Of a stretch of DNA of 64,000 bases, positions 40,878 through 48,496 are shown one piece after another. The stretch is from Vulcanimicrobiota bacterium (lineage in GTDB: Bacteria; Vulcanimicrobiota; Xenobia; Xenobiales; JADMJV01). A program made the translations under genes and the position numbers. Position 1 is the first letter of the stretch. Every line of letters starts with the position of its first letter. The DNA lies in contig JAHBVR010000025.1 of assembly GCA_019637395.1 (NCBI GenBank), positions 1 to 64,000 on the forward strand. Reading direction: 5' to 3'. The notes below the pieces were generated by a model. It did not search any database, was not told the origin of the DNA, and saw nothing but the letters and a program-made list of their open reading frames with translations.

Positions 40878-43367
40878 ATGACCCTCATCCTTCTCGTGGG
40901 AGTTCCTCCCGAAATTGGGAGCTGGCTGGAGGCTCGTCTACCCGGCTTGAAGACCCAGGTATTGCAAGCGGCAGCCGAGGTCATCGCCGGGCTGGAGCGC
41001 GAGGCCTGCCAGTTGATTCTGGTTGACCACAACCTGCCGGGGCAGACGGGTCTGGAGTTTCTTCAACAGGTCCGCGAAAGCGTCTCCAAATTGCCTCCCA
41101 TCTTCTACTCGCTGCCGGATTTGCGCGACTTTGCTCTGAGCTTTCGCCTCACACAGGAATTCAAAGTCAAGCGCCTGCTAATCCATCCGCTCGATCCCGA
41201 CGAGTTGATCGTGCGCTTGCGTGACACCCTGCACCTGGCTCCGGCCACCCAGCCGCCGCCGCAGATTCAGGGGCGCCTGAAGGAACTCTGGGCCAAACAC
41301 TCGGGAGGCCTGCTGGCCCAGGCGAAAGCGCTCTCCACTCTCACCGACTTTGATCTGGAAGACGAAGAAAAGCGTGCCTACCTGGTCAAATGCGCTCACC
41401 AACTGGCCGGCACGGTGGCCACCTTCGGTTTCCCCCGGGCCTCGGAAATGGCCAGGCTGGTCGAGCATTCGCTGCTGGACGGCAATCCGCCGGCCGAGAG
41501 CGTGTGCGCCCAGGGGGCGGCCATTCTGCAAATGCTGCAGGGAACCGATAAAATGTTGACGCCCGCCAACGGCGAACTCTGGGATGAACGCCTGGGGTTG
41601 CTGCAGTCACTGGCTCTCGATCTGCTGGGGGGGCCTCTCAGCAGCGACCAGTTGCGCACCGGTCTGGCCGAGGCGCGCAAGTTGCGCGTGGCCGCCGGTC
41701 TCTTTCGCCTGCCCGCGCTCCTGGGAGCGGCGGCGGCCGTGGAAGAATTGCTTATGCAAAGTTCTCCGGGCCGCGAAGTGGCCGGCCAACTGGCCGAGCT
41801 GGTCCTGACCATGCAAAAAGAGGTGAGCCGCCGCGGCGGTCTGAGCAAGCCGTCGGTGGACCGCAAAGTGCACTTATGCGGCGAAGCCGACCTGGTCCAG
41901 CAGGATCTGGCCTTGACCTTCCGCCTGCAGGGATTCGATGTCGGTTTGGGGACGCTCGGCGATTTGCCGCAGGCCTCGCCGGGAACCCTGGTCCTTCTCG
42001 AGTTCCGCCCCGAGGTCTCCAAAGAGTTTTACCAGGCGCTGGCCGAGCTGCAGCAGGGCGGTCAATCGGTGATTGTCTACGGCGAGGAGGTGCCCACCGG
42101 CGTGCGCCTGCGCGGTAGCGAAATCGGCGTGAAAGCCTTTTTCGACAAACCGCTGGATCTGGCCGAGCTGGTCGACTTCGTGAAAAGCCTGTTCCGTCTC
42201 GAAGGCCAACAGGGAGTGCGCTTGCTGGCGGTGGATGACGATCCCGCCCTGCTGGGAATTCTTTCCGTCACGTTGGGGGAGGCCGGCTATCAGTTCACCG
42301 GCGAACGAGAACCGCTACTCTTCTGGCAGCGCCTGGAGGAAGTGAATCCCGATCTGCTGATTCTCGATCTGGAGATGCCTCACGTGAGTGGCATCGAGCT
42401 GTGCAAAGTGGTGCGCAGCCACCCGCGTTACAGCAGTCTCCCCATCGTCTTCCTGACCGGCATGCGCGAAGCCGAGGTGGTGGAAAGTTTGTTCCGCGCC
42501 GGCGCCGACGACTACGTCCTGAAGCCGGTGGTGGGCAACGAACTCTTGCGGCGCATTCAGGATCGTCTCCAGCGCTTCTGGCGCGGTTGGAATTCCGTGC
42601 AGGCCGGCCGGCAGGGCACCGCTCAGTTGGCCCAGGCTCGCGTGGAAACGCAGTTTCAACTGGCCGAGCGCTTCCAGCAGACGCTCTCGCTGGCCCTCAT
42701 CCGCGAAACCCGGGAGGCCGAAACAAACCGGCTGGAGCGTCGCTTACGCGAGAGTCTGCTGCCCGGGGACCTGCTGGCCCGCTGGGACGCCCGCACTCGT
42801 CTGATTGGTTGGCTCGGATTGGAGCGTCAGGCGGCCCAACACCGTCTGGACAAACTGGTCAACGGCAGCGACGCGATCGCCTCCGAGCTGCTCTGTTTGC
42901 CCGCCGACGGGGCCCTGGAAAGGGGACTGACCCGCCTGGAACAGTCGTTGTCCAGCGGCACGCAGGGCCGGAGCACCCGATTCGCGCGCGAGGTCTTGTT
43001 GGTCGACGATGACCCCCGCATCCTCGACCTGGTCAAATTGACCCTGGAAATGGAAGGCCTGACGGTGCGCTGGCTCAACAGCCTGGGGCAGGCCCAGGCC
43101 TGGCTCGCCGCCCAGCCCCGTGAACCCGCTCCCCAGGTGATTTTACTCGACGTCCAATTAGGCGAAGCCAGCGGCTACGAACTGCTCAGCTCCCTGGCCG
43201 AAGCCGGCATCCTCAAGCACAACCGCGTCATCATGCTCACCGGCGAAGCCAACCCCCAGCAAAAGGTATTTAAAGCCATCGAAGCCGGCGCCTTCGACTA
43301 CCTGGCCAAACCCTTCGAACCCTGGGTTCTCCTCTCCCGAGTGCGCCTGGCCCGCAGCCAATCCTGA
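40878..43367 (+). CDS. Multi-domain response regulator: REC-Hpt-REC-REC-degenerate GGDEF-REC
   Basis: An 829-residue cytoplasmic signalling protein. In order: a receiver-like domain (LILVDHNLPG, D50), an Hpt domain with phospho-acceptor AHQLAGT (H174), a divergent receiver-like segment (about 330-445, no clear Asp), a receiver (LAVDDDP; LILDLEMPHVSG with D497), a GGDEF-like domain (about 585-720) whose signature is replaced by ARWDARTRLIGWL, and a final receiver (VLLVDDDP; ILLDVQLGEASG with D758). No histidine-kinase domain is present, so it probably takes phosphate from other kinases and passes it on. It is divergent from the pel operon, 104 bases apart, and 41 bases before a lone receiver. 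A role in control of Pel is inferred. Confidence 0.85.
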   Translation: MTLILLVGVPPEIGSWLEARLPGLKTQVLQAAAEVIAGLEREACQLILVDHNLPGQTGLEFLQQVRESVSKLPPIFYSLPDLRDFALSFRLTQEFKVKRLLIHPLDPDELIVRLRDTLHLAPATQPPPQIQGRLKELWAKHSGGLLAQAKALSTLTDFDLEDEEKRAYLVKCAHQLAGTVATFGFPRASEMARLVEHSLLDGNPPAESVCAQGAAILQMLQGTDKMLTPANGELWDERLGLLQSLALDLLGGPLSSDQLRTGLAEARKLRVAAGLFRLPALLGAAAAVEELLMQSSPGREVAGQLAELVLTMQKEVSRRGGLSKPSVDRKVHLCGEADLVQQDLALTFRLQGFDVGLGTLGDLPQASPGTLVLLEFRPEVSKEFYQALAELQQGGQSVIVYGEEVPTGVRLRGSEIGVKAFFDKPLDLAELVDFVKSLFRLEGQQGVRLLAVDDDPALLGILSVTLGEAGYQFTGEREPLLFWQRLEEVNPDLLILDLEMPHVSGIELCKVVRSHPRYSSLPIVFLTGMREAEVVESLFRAGADDYVLKPVVGNELLRRIQDRLQRFWRGWNSVQAGRQGTAQLAQARVETQFQLAERFQQTLSLALIRETREAETNRLERRLRESLLPGDLLARWDARTRLIGWLGLERQAAQHRLDKLVNGSDAIASELLCLPADGALERGLTRLEQSLSSGTQGRSTRFAREVLLVDDDPRILDLVKLTLEMEGLTVRWLNSLGQAQAWLAAQPREPAPQVILLDVQLGEASGYELLSSLAEAGILKHNRVIMLTGEANPQQKVFKAIEAGAFDYLAKPFEPWVLLSRVRLARSQS

Positions 43368-43408
43368 CCCGCACAAGGCGGTGACGGCCAGGCCGCGAAG
43401 TGACGGCC

Positions 43409-43768
43409 ATGATTATTCTCGTGGTGGAAGATAATCCACTCAACCTGGAACTGGTCACGGATTTGCTGGAGATGTCCGGGCATACGGTCATCCCCGCCGA
43501 TTCCGGGGAGGTCGCCCTGGAGATTGCGGGCCGTCAGGCTCTCGACTTGATCTTGATGGACGTATCGTTGCCGGGTAAAGATGGTCTGACCATTACCGCC
43601 GAGCTGAAGGCCGAGCCGAAGACTCGCCATATTCCCGTGATCGCGGTGACCGCCCATTCCATGGCCAAAGATCGTGAACGCATCGTGGCGGCGGGGTGCG
43701 ACGGCTACGTGACCAAGCCGATCGACGCGCAAACCTTCGCCTCGGAAATCGAGAAGTTCAAGAAATAG
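43409..43768 (+). CDS. Single-domain response regulator (DivK/CheY-like)
   Basis: A 119-residue receiver: ILVVEDNPLN (acidic pair), LILMDVSLPGKDG (phospho-Asp), PVIAVTAHSM (Thr) and GYVTKPI (Lys). There is no output domain. The DNPLN wording and TAHAM-like segment are those of DivK-type and hybrid-kinase receivers. GTG at 43400 would add three residues. It overlaps the end of the convergent histidine kinase by 11 bases; the two are plausible partners. Confidence 0.93.
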   Translation: MIILVVEDNPLNLELVTDLLEMSGHTVIPADSGEVALEIAGRQALDLILMDVSLPGKDGLTITAELKAEPKTRHIPVIAVTAHSMAKDRERIVAAGCDGYVTKPIDAQTFASEIEKFKK

Positions 43769-45140
43769 GCAGTTCCACGCTAAAACAGGCTCCCTGGTTG
43801 GGAGCGCTCTCCACGCTCAGGCGGCCTCCATGCAAAACCATCAACTGATGGGCCAGGGCCAGACCGATGCCGGCCCCTTCCTGCAAACGGCGGTAGGTGA
43901 AATCGACCTTGCCCCACTCCTCGAAAATTCGTTGCTGATGCTCCAATGGAATGCCCGGACCACTGTCACGAATAGAAATGCGCAAACGGGACTCATCGTG
44001 CTCGGCGCGCAACTGGATCTGGCCTTCCACCGGGCTGAACTTGACCGCGTTGTCGAGCAATTGGAAGAAAACTTGCTGCAGACGGCTGGGGTCGCCCTGG
44101 CACAAAGGCAACTCTCCAAGGTTGGAGTCCACCGTCAGCGAACGCGATTTCAGGTTGTCTCCCACGGCGTGGAGCGCGAGCATTAAAGGTCGCGAAGCGT
44201 CGATGGCTTTCAACTGCAACTTGAGGTCGCCGCTCTTGAGCTGGGCCAGATCGAGAATCCCCGACACCAAATTGCCCAGGCGCAAGCCACTGGCGTGAAT
44301 GTTGTTCAGGTAGCGGACCTGCTTTTCGCTCAAATTCTGGGTGGGAGATTGAATCAGCAGTTCCGAGAAACCCAGGATGCCATTGAGCGGCGTCTTGAGC
44401 TCGTGATCCATCATGGTCAGGAACTGGCCCTTGACGCGACTGGCCGCTTCGGCTGCCTCGCGAGCCGCTGTCAGGTCCTTCAGGGCCTGGCGGGCGGCCC
44501 GGACCGCCATGGTGGTGCGTCTGCGCAGACGGGCGGCCGTGCGCGCCGTCAGGGAAGCGTAGAGGCCAAAGATGTACATGACCAGGGCCTTGCACAGCTC
44601 CCCTCGCCATTCGACCTGGTGGCCGAAGTGCTGTGCGCATAATACCATGGCCAGATAATTTAGCGGGATCCAGTGAGCGAAGAAGAGCACGCGGCCAAAG
44701 CGGGTGGCCACCTGATCGGCCACGCGGGCCAATAAGACATAAGAAAACCAACATCTTTCGGCGCCACAAACATAGACAACGCCGCTCCAGACCGGAACGT
44801 CCACGATCAAGAAGCACAATCCCAGGTCCCACTTTCCTTGCAGCACCGCGAACCAACGGCGCAGCACCCACCAGGAGCCGAACCCGTAGGTGAAGAGAGC
44901 CAGAGCCAGAGGCAGAATTCGGGTGAGCGGCTGGGGGTCGAGCCAGAGCAGGTTGATGCCGGCCAGCAACACCAACAGGGAAAGTCCCAGCACCCGCAGA
45001 CGCGGAACCGTGAACATGTGGAAAATCCGCTCGCGAGCGGTTTGCCGCGACTCGATTTCGAACTCCACTTCCTCCTCGACCATCTTAAGGAGAATTGCTG
45101 GGAAGCGAGCCTTTTCCTGTGACCTGAAGTAGATGGACAC
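43758..45140 (-). CDS. Membrane sensor histidine kinase
   Basis: Up to 460 residues. About six hydrophobic helices (45-220) form a membrane sensor, followed by a coiled coil and HisKA with MMDHELKTPLNGILGF (phospho-His). The HATPase domain has DNAVKFS (N box), DSGPGI (G1), GAGIGLALAHQLM (G2) and a final FSVELP. No receiver is attached; the single-domain regulator at the 3' end may be the partner. The start is uncertain: ATG 45140 lies directly after the terminator of the upstream gene and lacks a ribosome site; ATG 45083 is an alternative. Confidence 0.9.
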   Translation of the reverse strand: MSIYFRSQEKARFPAILLKMVEEEVEFEIESRQTARERIFHMFTVPRLRVLGLSLLVLLAGINLLWLDPQPLTRILPLALALFTYGFGSWWVLRRWFAVLQGKWDLGLCFLIVDVPVWSGVVYVCGAERCWFSYVLLARVADQVATRFGRVLFFAHWIPLNYLAMVLCAQHFGHQVEWRGELCKALVMYIFGLYASLTARTAARLRRRTTMAVRAARQALKDLTAAREAAEAASRVKGQFLTMMDHELKTPLNGILGFSELLIQSPTQNLSEKQVRYLNNIHASGLRLGNLVSGILDLAQLKSGDLKLQLKAIDASRPLMLALHAVGDNLKSRSLTVDSNLGELPLCQGDPSRLQQVFFQLLDNAVKFSPVEGQIQLRAEHDESRLRISIRDSGPGIPLEHQQRIFEEWGKVDFTYRRLQEGAGIGLALAHQLMVLHGGRLSVESAPNQGACFSVELPIS

Positions 45141-45141
45141 G

Positions 45142-45164
45142 AAAAAGACCCGCCGAAGCGGGCC
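45142..45164 (-). terminator. Intrinsic terminator of the Asn/Tyr-rich protein gene
   Basis: On the minus strand GGCCCGC-TTCG-GCGGGTC (one G-T pair, UUCG-type loop) is followed by TTTTT. It begins 19 bases after the stop codon at 45183. Confidence 0.85.
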
Positions 45165-45182
45165 TTTTGGGCTCTTGACAAA

Positions 45183-45539
45183 CTACCAACGATTGTTCAG
45201 AGCGCCATTGATCAGACCGTTGATGATCTGGCCGGCCGCGTTGTACTGATAGCCATTGTTGTAGTAGTAGCCGTTGTTATACGAGCCGTTGTTATACGGG
45301 TAGGTGTTATAGTTGTAATAATACCCGTTGTTCGGATAGGTGTTGTAGCGGTAATAATAGTTGCCGTTGTTATAGTTGTTATAGGGTACATAATTGTTAT
45401 TGTAGTAGCCGTTATTGTAATTTCGGTGGCGGCTGTAGTTGCCCCAGGCGTTTGGGTAATAATACGCCTGAGCGCTGGCGCCCGCCGACAGGAGAGTTAC
45501 GAGTCCAAGACCCACAATAGGCTTAATAAAGTTTCGCAT
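45183..45539 (-). CDS. Secreted Asn/Tyr-rich low-complexity protein
   Basis: A 118-residue protein with a signal peptide (MRNFIKPIVGLGLVTLLSAGASAQA). It then has about 75 residues made almost wholly of Asn, Tyr, Gly and Pro (YNNGYYNNNYVPYNN style) and a short C-terminal AAGQIINGLINGALNNRW. Such composition suggests an aggregating, adhesive or matrix protein outside the cytoplasm. The codons are strongly repetitive. GGAAA-type ribosome site upstream; a strong terminator follows. Location next to the biofilm block is suggestive only. Confidence 0.75.
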   Translation of the reverse strand: MRNFIKPIVGLGLVTLLSAGASAQAYYYPNAWGNYSRHRNYNNGYYNNNYVPYNNYNNGNYYYRYNTYPNNGYYYNYNTYPYNNGSYNNGYYYNNGYQYNAAGQIINGLINGALNNRW

Positions 45540-45745
45540 GTGTGAAAGTTTCCTTTCCGGGTGTATGTGTTCATTATAACCGCTGAGACTTAAGAAAGTG
45601 CCCGATTTTTCTTAAGATTGGCTGAATATATTACTTAAGGTGTCTTCTGTTGCGTATCTTTTGTCTCCACGGGCGTATCGGTGTCCCGGTACTTCGTTCC
45701 CCGCGGGGCAAAGGAGGCGGCCGGCTGCCGGCAAAGCTTGCGAGG

Positions 45746-46150
45746 ATGAAGAACGAAGAGCGCATCCAGACACCCCCCGACTACGATTTCCCGCTGGAGA
45801 GGCCCGGCGCCAAAGAGCTCGCGGCCGCTCTGCGGCCCGCTCATCTCGTCCTCAATTTGACCGCCGTTCCCGAACCGGTGGTGGAGATCTTTCGCGATCA
45901 ACTGGTTCCTTTCAAGGAGGCCAAAAACCCGGCTCTGGTCTGCTTCCTCAGCCGGGGGGAAAGATACCGCTACTACAGCATTCCCTTCAGCGTGCTGGTG
46001 CCTTTGCTGGGCTGGGTGCGCCTCAGCGACGAGAAACGCCCCCGCTGGCGCCTCAACCTGGTGCCCAAGAAGCACGCGCTGGTCGCGCGCAACGGACCGC
46101 GGGTGGAGACCATCAGCCTGCTACCCTATTACAACAAGAATCCCCAGTAG
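45746..46150 (+). CDS. Uncharacterised 134-residue protein
   Basis: Starts MKNEERIQTPPDYDFPLE. No signal peptide; a mildly hydrophobic central strand (SIPFSVLVPLLGWVRLS) is probably buried, and the C-terminal half is basic. I do not recognise a family. The frame extends to 45650 upstream, but the ATG at 45746 gives the more natural protein; a GAGG lies directly before it. The following VOC gene starts 13 bases after the stop, so they may be co-transcribed. Confidence 0.5.
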   Translation: MKNEERIQTPPDYDFPLERPGAKELAAALRPAHLVLNLTAVPEPVVEIFRDQLVPFKEAKNPALVCFLSRGERYRYYSIPFSVLVPLLGWVRLSDEKRPRWRLNLVPKKHALVARNGPRVETISLLPYYNKNPQ

Positions 46151-46163
46151 GAAGGACTCCACC

Positions 46164-46592
46164 ATGAGCCACCAGTTTTCCGCCCACCTTACCTTTGCCG
46201 GCAACTGCCGCGAAGCATTCGCCTTCTATGCAAAGGTCATCGGCGGCAAGGTCGAGATGACCATGACCTGGGGCGAAAAGCCCGACGGCTGCCAGGGTCT
46301 TCCGCCCGGCTGCGAAAACCGGGTCATGCACAGCAGTCTGAGCTTCGAGGGCGGCCTGCTGATGGGCTGCGACGACCTGCCCGGACAGGACTTCGCCGGT
46401 CTCAAAGGCTGCAGCCTTGCGATCAACTATCCCACTGTCGAGAAGGGTAAGCAGGTGCTGGAAGCTCTGGCCGAGGGCGGTAAGCTCACCATGGGCATGC
46501 AGAAGACCTTCTGGGCGGAGGGCTTCGGGATGGCCGAGGACCGCTTCGGAGTCAGCTGGATGGTCAGCGGCGGCTCACCACAGGCCGGGTAA
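46164..46592 (+). CDS. PhnB-like VOC superfamily protein
   Basis: A 142-residue protein beginning SAHLTFAGNCREAFAFYAKV, the PhnB / 3-demethylubiquinone-methyltransferase-like VOC signature. A second half ends in WAEGFGMAEDRFGVSWMV, also typical. Function of the PhnB-like group is mostly unknown; several bind metals or small ligands. A good GGAAGGA site precedes the ATG. The stop overlaps the convergent methyltransferase gene by 18 bases. Confidence 0.88.
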   Translation: MSHQFSAHLTFAGNCREAFAFYAKVIGGKVEMTMTWGEKPDGCQGLPPGCENRVMHSSLSFEGGLLMGCDDLPGQDFAGLKGCSLAINYPTVEKGKQVLEALAEGGKLTMGMQKTFWAEGFGMAEDRFGVSWMVSGGSPQAG

Positions 46593-47249
46593 CAGCCGGT
46601 AGCGCACGCGCCGGCGGTAGTCGGCATAGCCTTCCAGCGCCTCGCTCAGGAAATCTTCTTCGAGCACCAGCCGGGCACTGAGAATGGCCGTTTCGATCGG
46701 CCACAGGCAAAGCGCCCACCAGGAACCGAGCATCAGTCCCAGGCCCAGAAAATAGAGCAGGCCGGTGCTGTAACCGGGATGCCTCACCAGCGCATAGGGA
46801 CCCCGATCGACCAGCTTGTGCTGACGATCCGTCTGCAGCCGCACGGTGCTTTCGAAGTGGGTGTTGACCAGCATGCATCTCAGCATGCCGAAAAATCCCA
46901 GCCATGTGCACAGCACTCCGGCCCAGAACATGATCGGCCCCGGGCCTCCGTTACTCCGACCCACATCCAGTCCGGCCACGGCAAACTGCATACAGTAGGT
47001 CATAATCAAGGCCGCAACCATGCCCTTATCCCACAGTTGGGTATTCTCGCCCACCTGGCTGCGCCGCCGCAGTAACTCGGGATTGCGAACATAGAGAAGA
47101 ATGCCGCCCAACAGGATGATGGCCAGGTTGACCAGCCAGCAGACCCAACCCGCCCACCAGTCCCAGCGTCCGGCCGGGATTTGCAGTAGCGCGGCCAGGA
47201 TGGCCATGGTGAGGAAGCTGGAGAGGAGAATGCGGATTGGAGAACTCAT
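46575..47249 (-). CDS. Isoprenylcysteine carboxyl methyltransferase-like membrane protein
   Basis: A 224-residue protein with about five membrane helices. The C-terminal GPYALVRHPGYSTGLLYFLG and ALEGYADYRRRVRYRLLPGLW are the conserved ICMT/NnrU-like motif: R-H-P in the cofactor-binding segment and E-G-Y-x-x-Y near the end. Bacterial members are S-adenosylmethionine-dependent methyltransferases of unclear substrate. I chose the ATG at 47249, since the longer frame to 47399 overlaps the promoter and start of the divergent dehydrogenase. Confidence 0.82.
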   Translation of the reverse strand: MSSPIRILLSSFLTMAILAALLQIPAGRWDWWAGWVCWLVNLAIILLGGILLYVRNPELLRRRSQVGENTQLWDKGMVAALIMTYCMQFAVAGLDVGRSNGGPGPIMFWAGVLCTWLGFFGMLRCMLVNTHFESTVRLQTDRQHKLVDRGPYALVRHPGYSTGLLYFLGLGLMLGSWWALCLWPIETAILSARLVLEEDFLSEALEGYADYRRRVRYRLLPGLW

Positions 47250-47283
47250 AGGTGAATTGTAACTCGAATGGGAAGGAAGAGCT

Positions 47284-48057
47284 ATGGATCTGCAAGGGAA
47301 AACGGCTCTGGTAACCGGTTCCACCAGCGGCATCGGCCTGGGCATCGCCCGGGCTTTGGCTGGCCAGGGAATGCGCCTGATCTTCAACGGTCTGGCCACG
47401 CCGGAGCAGGAAGAGACGGTGCGCGGCGAGCTGACCGAACGCTCCGGTCAAACCGCCCTGTACTGGGAGGCGGACCTGCGCCTGGGAGCCGAACTGCTAC
47501 CTGCTCTGCACGACCTGGGCCCGGTCGACGTGCTCGTCAACAATGCGGGCATCCAGCACACCGCTCCCATCGAGGAATTTCCCCCGGAGCGCTGGGAAAG
47601 CGTGCTGGCTCTCAACTTATCCGCCGCCTTTTATACCATCCACGCCCTGCTCCCGGCCATGAATCAGCGAGGCTGGGGGAGGATCATCAATGTGGCCTCA
47701 GCTCACGGTCTGGTGGCCTCGGTGCACAAAGCCGCCTATGTGGCGGCCAAGCACGGTCTGCTGGGGCTGACCAAGGTGGTGGCCCTGGAGCAGGCCGGCC
47801 GGGGAGTGACTTGCAACGCTCTTTGTCCCGGCTGGGTCCTGACTCCGCTGGTTCAGCAGCAGATCGAAGCGCGGGCGGTCCAGGAGGGCATTTCCCTGGA
47901 GACCGCCCGCCACGATTTGCTCCTGGAAAAGCAGCCCAGCGGCCACTTCACCACCGTCGAACAACTGGGCCAGTGGGCCGTTTTTCTCTGCTCGCCCGCC
48001 TGCGATAACGTGACCGGCACCAGTTTGCCGGTGGACGGGGGCTGGACCGCCCGCTAG
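47284..48057 (+). CDS. bdhA: D-3-hydroxybutyrate dehydrogenase (SDR family)
   Basis: A 257-residue short-chain dehydrogenase. TGSTSGIGLGIA is the NAD-binding glycine motif, NNAG the structural motif, and YVAAKHG the catalytic Y-x3-K. The diagnostic wording of 3-hydroxybutyrate dehydrogenase is present: VNNAGIQHTAPIEEFP, ALCPGWVLTPLVQQQI and LLEKQPSG with EQLGQ. It interconverts 3-hydroxybutyrate and acetoacetate with NAD. The ATG follows GGAAGGAAGAG. An AtoE-type fatty-acid transporter lies about 9 kb away, a possible metabolic partner. Confidence 0.92.
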   Translation: MDLQGKTALVTGSTSGIGLGIARALAGQGMRLIFNGLATPEQEETVRGELTERSGQTALYWEADLRLGAELLPALHDLGPVDVLVNNAGIQHTAPIEEFPPERWESVLALNLSAAFYTIHALLPAMNQRGWGRIINVASAHGLVASVHKAAYVAAKHGLLGLTKVVALEQAGRGVTCNALCPGWVLTPLVQQQIEARAVQEGISLETARHDLLLEKQPSGHFTTVEQLGQWAVFLCSPACDNVTGTSLPVDGGWTAR

Positions 48058-48090
48058 GAGCGGGGCCGAAACCCCCGGCCACGCTCCTAG
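48054..48090. terminator. Bidirectional terminator enclosing two stop codons
   Basis: CTAGGAGCG at 48054-48062 pairs with CGCTCCTAG at 48082-48090, with an inner GGCC/GGCC stem. The TAG stops of the two convergent genes (48055-48057 plus, 48087-48089 minus) are both inside the stem. There is no long T-tract. Confidence 0.65.
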
Positions 48091-48416
48091 AAATTGATTC
48101 CGATTCCGGGACGGTTGTGCCCATAAGGATTGTCGGTTCGATTTAAGTCCTGCAATAGATGATTGTCGTAATAAGTGGATAAGCGGGTCAGCGGATCATA
48201 AACGGTGTCGAATTTCACCTTGCCCAGATAGTTGAGTTTGATTTCTTGCTTGTGCAGATAAAGCGGAGTGGATTCTTCTTCCAGTAACTCGGCTCGCAGA
48301 CTGGCCGTGGTCGGCACCGAGCCGTGGATGACGATCGGCGCGGGCAAGGACCGGGCCGCCCAGGCCCAGGAAGTGGAAATCAGGCCGCACAGGCCGAGAA
48401 AGATAAGTTTTCGCAT
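48087..48416 (-). CDS. Small secreted protein, unknown function
   Basis: A 109-residue protein with a signal peptide (MRKLIFLGLCGLISTSWAWA). The mature part contains IKLNYLGKVKFDTVYDPLTR and a Gly/Asn-rich end (NPYGHNRPGIGINF). The ATG at 48416 follows AAGGAGG, fixing the start. I do not recognise the family. Confidence 0.7.
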   Translation of the reverse strand: MRKLIFLGLCGLISTSWAWAARSLPAPIVIHGSVPTTASLRAELLEEESTPLYLHKQEIKLNYLGKVKFDTVYDPLTRLSTYYDNHLLQDLNRTDNPYGHNRPGIGINF

Positions 48417-48496
48417 AAGGCAATCCTCCTTCGGATCGGACTTGCCTCTATTATGAGTTTTATTCACCTGCCGGGTCAGTCACAGCGGTACCGGAA

